10,713 nt of DNA, taken from JAIUZI01 sp041594355 (GTDB taxonomy: Bacteria > Pseudomonadota > Alphaproteobacteria > Rhodobacterales > Rhodobacteraceae). Shown piece after piece: positions 1 to 6,958 of this stretch. The notes under the pieces were generated by a model. That model saw only the letters and a program-made list of their open reading frames with translations. It searched no databases and was not told the DNA's origin. The stretch is from contig JBFHMM010000135.1 in assembly GCA_041594355.1 (NCBI GenBank), forward strand, positions 1 through 10,713, read 5' to 3'. Each line of letters starts with the position of its first letter. The stretch's first letter is position 1. Both the position numbers and the translations under genes were made by a program.

Positions 1-1680
1 GACACCGAAGTTGACGATGGCACCGATTGCACCGAATGAGGTCGACTTGATGGTGCCCAGCAGCGGGTCCGCATCCGAGAAGGAGTTGGTGCCCGGGATG
101 AAGAACCAGCCCTTGTGCAGGAAGATGTAGACCAGGGTCACGATCAGACCGGCCAGCATGCCAGCCACGGCGCCCGTGTTGTTGATCCTGGTCGAGAAGA
201 TCCCCATCATCAGCGCCGGGAAGATCGAGGCCGCCGCCAGACCGAAGGCCAGCGCCACCGTCTGGGCCGCAAAGCCCGGCGGGTTCAGACCCAGGTAGGT
301 TGCGACACCGATGGCCACGGCCATGGCGATACGCGCCGACAGCAGTTCGCCTTTTTCCGAGATCTGCGGGTTGATCGACCCCTTGATCAGGTCGTGGCTC
401 ACAGCAGACGAGATCGCCAGCAGCAGACCGGCGGCGGTCGAGAGCGCAGCGGCGAGACCACCGGCGGCGACCAGACCGATCACCCAGGAAGGCAGGTTGG
501 CGATTTCGGGGTTGGCCAGCACCAGAATGTCACGGTTGAAATTGGTCAGCTCGTTGCCTTCCCACCCGTTTTCCGCGGCTTTGGCCTGCATCCTGGCATC
601 CTTGTCGTTGTAGTACTGGATCTTGCCGTCGCCGTTCTTGTCTTCCCACCCCAGCAGGCCGGTTTTTTGCCAGGTGGCCATCCAGTCATAGCGCGCGTCG
701 TTTTCGATCTGCTCGATCGAGACGGCTTCGGCGTCGGTGCCATTGGGCCAGAACATGTCGGTGATGTTCAGGCGGGCCATGGCGCCCACGGCGGGAGCGG
801 TCAGGTAGAGCAGCGCGATGAAGACCAGCGCCCAGCCTGCGGACCAGCGTGCGTCAGCCACGCGCGGCACGGTGAAGAAGCGCATGATGACGTGGGGCAG
901 ACCAGCGGTGCCGATCATCAGGGACAGGGTGAACAGAACCATGTTCAGTGTGTCGGCGTGATGCGCGGTGTACTCGTTGAAGCCCAGTTCGCCGACGATG
1001 GCGTCCAGCTTGGCCAGCAGCGGCTCTCCGCTGGCGACGTGATCGCCGAAGAGACCCAGCGCCGGGATCGGGTTGCCGGTCAGCTGCAGCGAGATGAAGA
1101 TGGCCGGGATGGTGTAGGCCATGATCAGCACGACGTACTGAGCCACCTGGGTGTAGGTCACACCCTTCATGCCGCCGAACACGGCATAGGCGAAAACCAC
1201 ACATGCACCGATCAGCAGACCGGCGGTGTTCGACACTTCCAGAAAGCGGCCAAAGGCCACGCCGACGCCGGTCATCTGGCCGATCACGTAGGTGGTCGAG
1301 GCGACGATCAGGCAGACCACGGCCACGATGCGGGCGGTGGGGCTGTAGAAACGGTCGCCGATAAATTCCGACACGGTGAACTTGCCGAACTTGCGCAGGT
1401 AAGGTGCGAGCAACAGCGCCAGCAGCACGTAGCCGCCGGTCCAGCCCATCAGGAAGGAGGAGTTGTCGTAGCCGGTGAAGGCGATGAGGCCGGCCATCGA
1501 GATGAACGAGGCCGCCGACATCCAGTCAGCCGCTGTCGCCATACCGTTGGTGACCGGGTGAACGCCGCGACCGGCGGCGTAAAATTCCGATGTGGAGCCC
1601 GCACGGGCCCAGATCGCGATGCCGATGTAGAGCGCGAAGCTCGCGCCGACAAACAGCAGGTTGATGGTAAACTGATCCAT
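1..1680 (-). CDS. Sodium:solute symporter, VC_2705-type large subunit (3' end cut by window)
   Basis: Secondary transporter of the sodium:solute symporter (SSS) superfamily, inner membrane, probably sodium-driven uptake of acetate or another short-chain carboxylate. The frame is open for 560 codons from the ATG at 1680 to the window edge; about 30 residues are probably missing, judging from remembered family length. The translation starts MDQFTINLLFVGASF and shows many hydrophobic helices with SSS-like segments such as GYDNSSFLMGWTGGY, FTVSEFIGDRF and VIGQMTGVGVAFGRF. An AGAGGG ribosome site precedes the start. Between helices, around residues 310-400, lies a large hydrophilic insert with an EF-hand-like DKNGDGKI loop at about 347-354. 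It sits 16 bases after the DUF4212 gene; that pairing is the hallmark of the VC_2705 group. The location downstream of acs supports a short-chain acid substrate, but this is inference; other carboxylates remain possible. Confidence 0.9.
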   Translation of the reverse strand, partial: MDQFTINLLFVGASFALYIGIAIWARAGSTSEFYAAGRGVHPVTNGMATAADWMSAASFISMAGLIAFTGYDNSSFLMGWTGGYVLLALLLAPYLRKFGKFTVSEFIGDRFYSPTARIVAVVCLIVASTTYVIGQMTGVGVAFGRFLEVSNTAGLLIGACVVFAYAVFGGMKGVTYTQVAQYVVLIMAYTIPAIFISLQLTGNPIPALGLFGDHVASGEPLLAKLDAIVGELGFNEYTAHHADTLNMVLFTLSLMIGTAGLPHVIMRFFTVPRVADARWSAGWALVFIALLYLTAPAVGAMARLNITDMFWPNGTDAEAVSIEQIENDARYDWMATWQKTGLLGWEDKNGDGKIQYYNDKDARMQAKAAENGWEGNELTNFNRDILVLANPEIANLPSWVIGLVAAGGLAAALSTAAGLLLAISSAVSHDLIKGSINPQISEKGELLSARIAMAVAIGVATYLGLNPPGFAAQTVALAFGLAAASIFPALMMGIFSTRINNTGAVAGMLAGLIVTLVYIFLHKGWFFIPGTNSFSDADPLLGTIKSTSFGAIGAIVNFGV

Positions 1681-1696
1681 TGTCCCTCTGGCCCCT

Positions 1697-1981
1697 TTAC
1701 TCTTCTTCCACGCCGAATTCGGCGTCGAGTTTGTTCATGCGCCAGGCGTAGAAAAAGATCAGCGCCAGGAATACGATGATCGAGCCTTGCTGGGCGAACC
1801 AGAAGCCAAGATCGGTGCCGCCGACGGCGATGCCGGACAGCATGTGGCGCAGCAGGATACCGAACCCGAAAGAGACCAGCGCCCAGATGACTAGGCTGAT
1901 CAGAATGATGCGCACGTTTGCTTGCCAGTAACCCTTGTCGGTTTCGGCTGTGGACGAGGCACTAGTAGATTGGTCCGCCAT
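1697..1981 (-). CDS. DUF4212 small membrane subunit of sodium:solute symporter
   Basis: A 94-residue membrane protein of the DUF4212 / putative solute:sodium symporter small subunit family. It has two hydrophobic helices, about residues 25-45 and 60-80, with the family-like segments YWQANVRI before the first and FWFAQQGSI at the start of the second, then a charged tail ending EEE. The N-terminal 15 residues are Ser/Thr-rich and probably cytoplasmic. The start at 1981 is preceded by two closely spaced Shine-Dalgarno-like stretches (GGAGGA and AGGAGGA), suggesting strong translation. The family almost always sits directly before a VC_2705-type symporter gene, as here, and is thought to form a two-part carrier with it; the biochemical role of the small subunit is not well established. 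It lies 63 bases after adk. Confidence 0.92.
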   Translation of the reverse strand: MADQSTSASSTAETDKGYWQANVRIILISLVIWALVSFGFGILLRHMLSGIAVGGTDLGFWFAQQGSIIVFLALIFFYAWRMNKLDAEFGVEEE

Positions 1982-2044
1982 GGCGGTTCCTCCTTCTTCC
2001 TCCAGAAAAATGGTCTCGCGGGGAGAGCTGCGAGGCTTTTGAAC

Positions 2045-2731
2045 TTACTTCATCGCCTGTTCGACGATTCCGGTGAGCGTGCCTGCAATGGTGTCGATTT
2101 CGCCCATGGCGTCGACTGATTGCAGAACACCCTTGTCCTTGAAGTACGCGATCAGCGGAGCGGTCTGGTCATGGTAGGCGACCAGGCGGCTGCTGACGGT
2201 GTCCGCGTTGTCATCGGCGCGCCGTTTCATCTCGGTGCCGCCGCATTTGTCGCAGACACCATCCTTGGCGGGCTGCTTGAAGCTGTCGTGGTAGCCTTCG
2301 CCGCACGTGCCGCAGGTGTAGCGGCCAGAAATCCGGGTCACCATGGCGGCGTCGTCGACTTCGAGGCTGACGGCGGCGCTGATCTTCTGGCCGGTCTCGG
2401 CCAGAAGGGTGTCGAGCGCCTGCGCCTGCACGGTGGTGCGGGGAAAGCCATCGAGGATCACGCCCTTGGCGCAGTCCGGATCGGCCAGACGGTCGCGCAG
2501 GATTTTGATCACGATTTCATCGCTGACCAGGTCACCCGCTTCCATCACCGCCTTGGCGGCCTTGCCCGCCTCGGTTCCGGCGGCGACGGCCGCGCGCAGC
2601 AGGTCGCCGGTGGAGAGCTGGACCAGACCGAACTTCTCTTCCAGCATCCGGGCCTGGGTGCCCTTGCCGGCGCCCGGAGGCCCCAGCAGGATCAGCACGG
2701 CGGGGGTTGTCATGACTGCAGTGTCCATCAT
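2045..2731 (-). CDS. adk: Adenylate kinase with zinc-binding lid
   Basis: Catalyses the reversible reaction ATP + AMP = 2 ADP in the cytoplasm. It is 228 residues, the usual length of long-form bacterial adenylate kinases. The P-loop GPPGAGKGT is at residues 17-25, the AMP-region motif DGFPRT at 94-99, and the lid contains four cysteines (140, 143, 160, 163) spaced as two CxxC pairs, the zinc-ribbon lid type; RRADDN follows at 170-175. The gene begins 7 bases after acs, and its AGGGGGAG ribosome site overlaps the acs stop. The start is ambiguous: ATGs lie at 2731, 2728 and 2713. The ribosome site is very close to 2731, better spaced for 2728, and too far for 2713, although the last fits the conserved N-terminus of the family. 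Its place here suggests it removes AMP made by acetyl-CoA synthetase. Many relatives carry another adk among ribosomal protein genes, so this may be a second copy. Confidence 0.95.
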   Translation of the reverse strand: MMDTAVMTTPAVLILLGPPGAGKGTQARMLEEKFGLVQLSTGDLLRAAVAAGTEAGKAAKAVMEAGDLVSDEIVIKILRDRLADPDCAKGVILDGFPRTTVQAQALDTLLAETGQKISAAVSLEVDDAAMVTRISGRYTCGTCGEGYHDSFKQPAKDGVCDKCGGTEMKRRADDNADTVSSRLVAYHDQTAPLIAYFKDKGVLQSVDAMGEIDTIAGTLTGIVEQAMK

Positions 2732-2738
2732 CTCCCCC

Positions 2739-4703
2739 TTACTGGCCCGCGCGGTTGGCGATCAAGTCGTCAACAACGGAGGGATCGGCCAGGGTCGAGG
2801 TATCGCCCAGAGAGCCGAAGTCGTTCTCGGCGATCTTGCGCAGGATGCGGCGCATGATCTTACCAGAGCGGGTTTTTGGCAGGCCGGGTGCCCACTGGAT
2901 CACGTCCGGAGAGGCGATCGGGCCGATCTCGGTGCGAACCCAGGTGCGCAGCTCCTTGCGAAGATCGTCACTGGGCTCCACGCCGTTCATCAGGGTGACA
3001 TAGCAATAAATGCCCTGACCCTTGATGTCGTGCGGAAAGCCGACCACGGCGGCCTCGGCAACTGTAGCATGCGCCACCAACGCGCTTTCGACCTCGGCGG
3101 TGCCCATCCGGTGACCCGAGACGTTGATCACGTCGTCGACGCGGCCGGTGATCCAGAAATCGCCGTCTGCGTCGCGCTTGCAGCCGTCACCCGCGAAGTA
3201 ATAGCCTTTGTAGTCCGAGAAATAGGTCTTTTCGAACCGCTCGTGATCGCCCCAGACGGTCCGCATCTGCGCCGGCCAGCTGTCGGCGATGCAGAGCACG
3301 CCCTCGGCCGGGTAGTCGTGGATCTCTTCACCGGTGTGCGGGTCGAGAACCACGGCCTTGACGCCGAAGAATGGTTTCATTGCCGAGCCTGGCTTCAGCC
3401 CGTGCGCGCCCGGCAGGGGGGTCATCATGTGACCGCCGGTTTCGGTCTGCCACCAGGTGTCGACGATCGGGCATTTGCCCTTGCCCACGATCTCGTTGTA
3501 CCAGTTCCAGGCCTCGGGGTTGATCGGTTCGCCCACGGTGCCGAGGGTGCGCAGGTCGCTCAGATCGCATTTCTCGACGAACTCGTTGCCCTGGCCCATC
3601 AGCGCGCGCAGCGCGGTGGGGGCGGTGTAGAACTGGTTGACCTTGTGCTTTTCGCAGACCTGCCAGAAGCGGCTGGCGTCGGGCCAGGTCGGCACACCTT
3701 CGAACATCAGCGTGGTGGCGCCGTTGGCCAACGGACCGTAGACGATGTAGCTGTGGCCGGTGACCCAGCCGACGTCAGCAGTACACCAGTAGATGTCGCC
3801 GTCGTGATAGTCGAAGGTGATCTCATGTGTCATTGCGGCATAGACCAGGTAGCCGCCGGTGCAGTGCACGACGCCCTTGGGCTGGCCGGTGGAGCCGGAG
3901 GTGTAGAGGATGAACAACGGATCCTCGGCGTTCATCTCGGCGGGTTTGGAGTACTCGTCCGCTTCCAGCGCCATCTCGTTGTAATCATAGTCGCGGCCAT
4001 CGACCCAGGTGGTCTGGCCACCGGTGCGCTTGACCACCAGACATTTCACGGTGTCCTTGCAGTGCAGCAGCGCGGCGTCGGCGTTGGATTTCAGCGGGGT
4101 CTGGCGGCCGCCGCGCGGGGCGTAGTCGGCGGTGATCACCACCTTGGCGTCCGACCCGTTGATCCGGGCCGCCAGCGCATCGGGGGAGAAGCCAGCGAAG
4201 ACGATGGAGTGGATGGCGCCGATCCGGGCGCAGGCCAGCATGGCATAGGCGGCATCGGGGATCATCGGGAGGTAGATGACCACGCGGTCGCCTTTGCGCA
4301 CGACGATATCTTCGAGGATATTGGCCATCTTGCAAACCGAGGTGTGCAGAGCCTTGTAAGTGATGTGCCTGGCTTCTTCGTTCGGATCATCGGGTTCAAA
4401 GATGATCGCGGTCTGGTCGCCTCGGGTTTCCAGGTGACGGTCGATGCAGTTGGCCGAAACGTTCAGCGTGCCGTCTTCGAACCATTTGATGTCGATGTTG
4501 CCGGGCTGGAACGAGGTGTTCTTGACCTTGGTAAAGGGCTTGATCCAGTCGATCCGTTTGCCGTGTTCGCCCCAGAACGCTTCGGGGTTGGCGATGGATG
4601 CGGCGTACATCTCATCGTATTTGGCGGCATTCACATGTGCACGGGCGACGACCTCTGCCGACGGGGGGTACACGGGGTTATCGGATTGAGCTTTTTGGGT
4701 CAT
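2739..4703 (-). CDS. acsA: Acetyl-CoA synthetase, AMP-forming
   Basis: Converts acetate, ATP and CoA to acetyl-CoA, AMP and pyrophosphate through an acetyl-adenylate; cytoplasmic. At 654 residues it has the full family length. Motifs in order: the ATP-binding loop YTSGSTGQPKG at 267-277, the VGWVTGH segment at 311-317, DTWWQTETGG at 415-424 (the second Trp of the pair matches the residue that closes the acetate pocket in Salmonella Acs, from memory), the hinge region GRVDDVINVSGHR at 520-532, and PKTRSGKIMRR at 609-619. In that last motif Lys615 matches the lysine that is acetylated by Pat-type enzymes and restored by sirtuins, so post-translational control is likely. A GAGGGAGGAG ribosome site lies just before the ATG at 4703. 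It is the first gene of the leftward operon with adk and the symporter pair. Propionate as a second substrate cannot be excluded. Confidence 0.97.
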   Translation of the reverse strand: MTQKAQSDNPVYPPSAEVVARAHVNAAKYDEMYAASIANPEAFWGEHGKRIDWIKPFTKVKNTSFQPGNIDIKWFEDGTLNVSANCIDRHLETRGDQTAIIFEPDDPNEEARHITYKALHTSVCKMANILEDIVVRKGDRVVIYLPMIPDAAYAMLACARIGAIHSIVFAGFSPDALAARINGSDAKVVITADYAPRGGRQTPLKSNADAALLHCKDTVKCLVVKRTGGQTTWVDGRDYDYNEMALEADEYSKPAEMNAEDPLFILYTSGSTGQPKGVVHCTGGYLVYAAMTHEITFDYHDGDIYWCTADVGWVTGHSYIVYGPLANGATTLMFEGVPTWPDASRFWQVCEKHKVNQFYTAPTALRALMGQGNEFVEKCDLSDLRTLGTVGEPINPEAWNWYNEIVGKGKCPIVDTWWQTETGGHMMTPLPGAHGLKPGSAMKPFFGVKAVVLDPHTGEEIHDYPAEGVLCIADSWPAQMRTVWGDHERFEKTYFSDYKGYYFAGDGCKRDADGDFWITGRVDDVINVSGHRMGTAEVESALVAHATVAEAAVVGFPHDIKGQGIYCYVTLMNGVEPSDDLRKELRTWVRTEIGPIASPDVIQWAPGLPKTRSGKIMRRILRKIAENDFGSLGDTSTLADPSVVDDLIANRAGQ

Positions 4704-4788
4704 GTGAGGCTCCTCCCTCTGACGTTGACTGTTTGGCCTTCAGCAAGCCCGTAAAGGGGCGGAACTGAGCATTTCCATCTTTCGCCGG

Positions 4789-4816
4789 ATAATAATCGTG
4801 TTTGAAAATAAGTGAA
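4789..4816 (-). promoter_or_regulatory. Candidate sigma-70 promoter for acsA
   Basis: On the minus strand, TTCACT (4816-4811) and TATTAT (4794-4789) are separated by 16 bases. The -10 matches five of six consensus bases and the -35 four of six. Transcription would begin near 4782, giving a leader of roughly 80 bases. A further TTTACA lies upstream near 4850 without a good -10 at the right distance. Because the region is AT-rich, chance matches are likely. Confidence 0.35.
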
Positions 4817-4973
4817 TAACTTACCGGAATGAAACGATTTGCTTGTAAAGATTTTTTGTGGAATCTTGGTTTTCTGTAAATTTCACCCTGCGGAAACTGG
4901 AAAATTCTAGCGTCGGCAAGGGATTGGGTGTCAACCGTTTCAGGTAAGGCTGTGAATGCTGCACCGCCAAATT

Positions 4974-5013
4974 GTGACGCAACGTGACTTTCGGCTGGGG
5001 CAGGCGGTGTGAC
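4974..5013. repeat. Three GTGAC direct repeats, possible regulator site
   Basis: GTGAC occurs at 4974-4978, 4984-4988 and 5009-5013. The first two are exactly 10 bases apart, about one helical turn, and all are on the same strand. They lie between the two divergent promoter candidates. A direct-repeat activator or repressor site is possible, but short words like this also recur by chance. Confidence 0.25.
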
Positions 5014-5072
5014 ATATTGTTTCGATAACTGTTGGTATGCCATTTCCCTTGCGATTTGTTGCCCGGTCAGGC

Positions 5073-5107
5073 GTTGGCGCGACTCGCCTTGCGCCGACCC
5101 GAGTCGC
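5073..5107. promoter_or_regulatory. Overlapping inverted repeats, candidate operator
   Basis: GCGACTCG (5079-5086) and CGAGTCGC (5100-5107) form a perfect 8-base inverted repeat with arm centres 21 bases apart, about two helical turns, the geometry expected for a dimeric regulator. A second inverted repeat overlaps it: GTTGGCGC (5073-5080) with GCGCCGAC (5091-5098), pairing fully with one G-U. The two structures are mutually exclusive if formed in RNA. The site ends 18 bases before the candidate -35 of the TRAP operon, so it could bind a regulator. No regulator gene is visible nearby. Confidence 0.4.
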
Positions 5108-5125
5108 CCTCGTGCCGGTGCAACC

Positions 5126-5153
5126 GTGTCAGGGCTTGGCAGCGACCTATGAT
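5126..5153 (+). promoter_or_regulatory. Candidate sigma-70 promoter for the TRAP operon
   Basis: GTGTCA (5126-5131) and TATGAT (5148-5153) are separated by 16 bases. The -10 matches five of six consensus bases and the -35 four of six. Transcription would start near 5160, giving a leader of about 55 bases that includes the hairpin at 5174-5195. Confidence 0.4.
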
Positions 5154-5173
5154 AACGCTAGCTTTCCAGTCAA

Positions 5174-5195
5174 GCGGCCCTGTCAACCGGGCCGC
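5174..5195 (+). promoter_or_regulatory. Leader hairpin just before the dctP ribosome site
   Basis: GCGGCCC (5174-5180) and GGGCCGC (5189-5195) pair perfectly around an 8-base loop. The hairpin ends five bases before the AGGGAGAG ribosome site at 5201-5208. It has no T-run and so is not an intrinsic terminator. It may stabilise the mRNA 5' end or be a protein-binding inverted repeat downstream of the promoter. Confidence 0.45.
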
Positions 5196-5214
5196 ACGAT
5201 AGGGAGAGATATAA

Positions 5215-6231
5215 ATGAACAAGATGTTTACCAGTGCCGTCGCAGCGGCCCTGAGCGTTGCCTTCGTGTCCGAAGCGGCCGCGACGGAGTGGAATGTTTC
5301 GGTTTGGGGTAAACGACGCGCCTTTACCGAGCATGTCGAAAAGCTGGGTGAGCTGCTGGCCGAGAAGACCGGCGGCGATTTCACGCTGAACATCAGCTAT
5401 GGCGGCCTGTCCAAGAACCGCGAAAACCTTGACGGGATTTCCATCGGCGCCTTTGAAATGGCGCAGTTCTGCGCCGGCTACCACCCGGACAAGAACCGCC
5501 TGATCACCGTGCTGGAATTGCCGTTCCTGGGGGTTGAGAACCTGGAACAGGAAGTGGCGGTGAGCCACGCGGTCTACGCCCACCCGGCGGTGCAGGACGA
5601 GATGTCCCAGTGGAACGCCAAGCTGCTGATGACCTCGCCGATGCCGCAGTACAACCTGGTTGGCACCGGAGAGCCGCGCGACGAGCTGGCCAAGTTCGAA
5701 GGCATGCGGGTGCGCGCCACCGGCGGCCTGGGCAAGGCATTTGAAGCCGTTGGCGCGGTGCCGACCTCGGTAACCGCGACCGAAGCCTATCAGGCGATGG
5801 AATCCGGCGTCGTCGATACGGTCGCCTTTGCCCAGCACGCGCATCTGGCCTTTGGCACCATCAACAAGGCCGACTGGTGGACCGCGAACCTGAACCCCGG
5901 CACGGTGAACTGCCCGGTGGTGGTCAACATCGACGCCTACGAAAGCCTGAGCGACGAGCACCGCGCGGCGCTGGACAGCTCGGTTGACGAGGCGATCGAC
6001 CATTACCTGGCCAATTATGGCGAACTTCTGAAGAAGTGGGACGCCATCCTGGCCGAGAAGAACGTCCAGAAGGTGATGCTGTCCGACGACGAATTGGCCA
6101 AGTTCCGTTCGACGGCCGCCGCACCGATCGCGGCGGCCTGGATCGAAAGCATGACCGCGCAGGGCCTGCCAGGTCAGGAACTTTATGATCTCGCCCTGCA
6201 AAAGCTGGCCGAGGCCAAAGGCGGCAGCTGA
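5215..6231 (+). CDS. TRAP transporter periplasmic substrate-binding protein (DctP family)
   Basis: Captures an organic acid in the periplasm and delivers it to the membrane subunits encoded downstream. It is 338 residues, the normal family length. A short signal peptide with a basic start (MNKMF), a hydrophobic stretch and a cleavage site after EAAA at about residue 23 is visible. FEGMRVRATGG at 161-171 matches the family segment whose arginine (here Arg167) usually forms the salt bridge to the substrate carboxylate. NPGTVNCPVVVN at 227-238 is the second hallmark region lining the pocket. An AGGGAGAG ribosome site lies six bases before the ATG. It begins the TRAP operon and is followed by a terminator at 6266-6293. 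The closest relatives I recall are annotated only as C4-dicarboxylate TRAP binding proteins; the substrate is not determined from sequence. Confidence 0.93.
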   Translation: MNKMFTSAVAAALSVAFVSEAAATEWNVSVWGKRRAFTEHVEKLGELLAEKTGGDFTLNISYGGLSKNRENLDGISIGAFEMAQFCAGYHPDKNRLITVLELPFLGVENLEQEVAVSHAVYAHPAVQDEMSQWNAKLLMTSPMPQYNLVGTGEPRDELAKFEGMRVRATGGLGKAFEAVGAVPTSVTATEAYQAMESGVVDTVAFAQHAHLAFGTINKADWWTANLNPGTVNCPVVVNIDAYESLSDEHRAALDSSVDEAIDHYLANYGELLKKWDAILAEKNVQKVMLSDDELAKFRSTAAAPIAAAWIESMTAQGLPGQELYDLALQKLAEAKGGS

Positions 6232-6265
6232 GCCGCATCATGACGTAACCATACAAGATCCGGGA

Positions 6266-6293
6266 GGGCTGCGCCTGTCGCGCGGCCCTTTTT
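6266..6293 (+). terminator. Intrinsic terminator between dctP and the TRAP membrane genes
   Basis: GGGCTGCGC (6266-6274) and GCGCGGCCC (6280-6288) form a 9-base-pair stem with one G-U pair and a 5-base loop, followed by TTTTT (6289-6293). This is a textbook rho-independent terminator, 34 bases after the dctP stop. With no good promoter between it and the next gene, it probably acts as a partial terminator that gives less message for the membrane subunits. Confidence 0.8.
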
Positions 6294-6328
6294 CGCAATA
6301 ACCCTACGATAATTTGGGGAGACGAGGG

Positions 6329-6958
6329 ATGGCGGAAACCGCTTCAGTTCTTGAGGACTCCAGCCTGCTCAGCCGATTGGACCGGGCGCTGTTGCCGGTC
6401 GAGCGGTTCTGCGCCCTGCTGAGCGGTCTGGCGATTTTTTCACTGATGTTCCTGGCCGCCTATTCGGTGACCGGGCGCAAGTTCTTCGGATCGCCGATGA
6501 TGGGTTATATCGACTATATCGAAGCGGCGATGCCGATCATCGCGATCATGGGGATTTCCTATGTGCAGCGCGGTGGCGGACACATTCGCATGGATATGGT
6601 CATCGGCGTAATGAAAGGCCGGATGCTGTGGTTCTTCGAACTGGTCTCGGTGCTGCTGATCCTGGTTCTGACCGTGGCCCTGACCTGGGGTGCCTGGGAA
6701 CATTTCGCGCGCAGTTTCGACTGTGCCCGCCCGTTGTGTAGCCGTGACAGCTCTATCGACATCGGCCTGCCGACGTGGCCCTCGAAACTGGTGGTGCCGA
6801 TAGCCTTTGGCGTACTGGTGCTGCGGTTGATCCTGCAGGCTGTGGGCTATGGCCGGGCGCTGGTGCTGGGGCTGGACCGGCCGGTGGCGGTGCCGCTGAC
6901 CCTGACGATCGAGGAACAGGCCATGGCCGAGGCTGGGCAACTGGAAGGGCACGACTGA
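6329..6958 (+). CDS. TRAP transporter small membrane subunit (DctQ family)
   Basis: Small integral membrane subunit that joins the large subunit to form the TRAP carrier. It is 209 residues from the ATG at 6329, chosen because GGGGAGA lies six bases upstream; a TTG at 6314 would place the ribosome site inside the gene. Four hydrophobic helices are evident: FCALLSGLAIFSLMFLAAYS, YIEAAMPIIAIMGISYVQ, FFELVSVLLILVLTVALTWG and LVVPIAFGVLVLRLIL. The segment RGGGHIRMDMV after helix two is typical of DctQ. The loop between helices three and four, predicted periplasmic, holds Cys132 and Cys137 (CARPLC), which could form a disulfide. The stop overlaps the next start by one base (TGATG), indicating translational coupling. 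Confidence 0.92.
   Translation: MAETASVLEDSSLLSRLDRALLPVERFCALLSGLAIFSLMFLAAYSVTGRKFFGSPMMGYIDYIEAAMPIIAIMGISYVQRGGGHIRMDMVIGVMKGRMLWFFELVSVLLILVLTVALTWGAWEHFARSFDCARPLCSRDSSIDIGLPTWPSKLVVPIAFGVLVLRLILQAVGYGRALVLGLDRPVAVPLTLTIEEQAMAEAGQLEGHD

Larger units (their letters stand above)
4704..5214. other. Divergent control region between acsA and the TRAP operon
   Basis: This 511-base stretch has no convincing gene. The part at about 4790-4910 is clearly richer in A and T than the flanking genes, as expected for promoter DNA. It carries a leftward promoter candidate, a run of GTGAC repeats, two overlapping inverted repeats, a rightward promoter candidate and a perfect hairpin in the presumed leader of the TRAP binding-protein gene; these are listed separately. 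No riboswitch of a known class was recognised. Confidence 0.75.

Noticed and set aside
115..1779. A 554-codon plus-strand frame opposite the symporter
   Set aside because: The product is rich in His, Gln, Arg and Gly with no domain, and it is the complement of a clear membrane protein gene.
2343..4754. An 803-codon open frame on the plus strand opposite acsA and adk
   Set aside because: It is antisense to two genes with full motif sets and shows no recognisable domain; long antisense frames are expected in high-GC coding DNA.
4678..5043. A 121-codon minus-strand frame upstream of and overlapping the acsA start
   Set aside because: It covers the AT-rich promoter region, runs into acsA in another frame, and has no family resemblance.
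5170..6201. A 343-codon minus-strand frame opposite dctP
   Set aside because: The plus strand encodes a complete TRAP binding protein with signal peptide; the antisense product has no motif.
6308..6313. GATAAT just ahead of dctQ as a promoter -10
   Set aside because: There is no -35 at the right distance, and transcription would begin inside the ribosome site.
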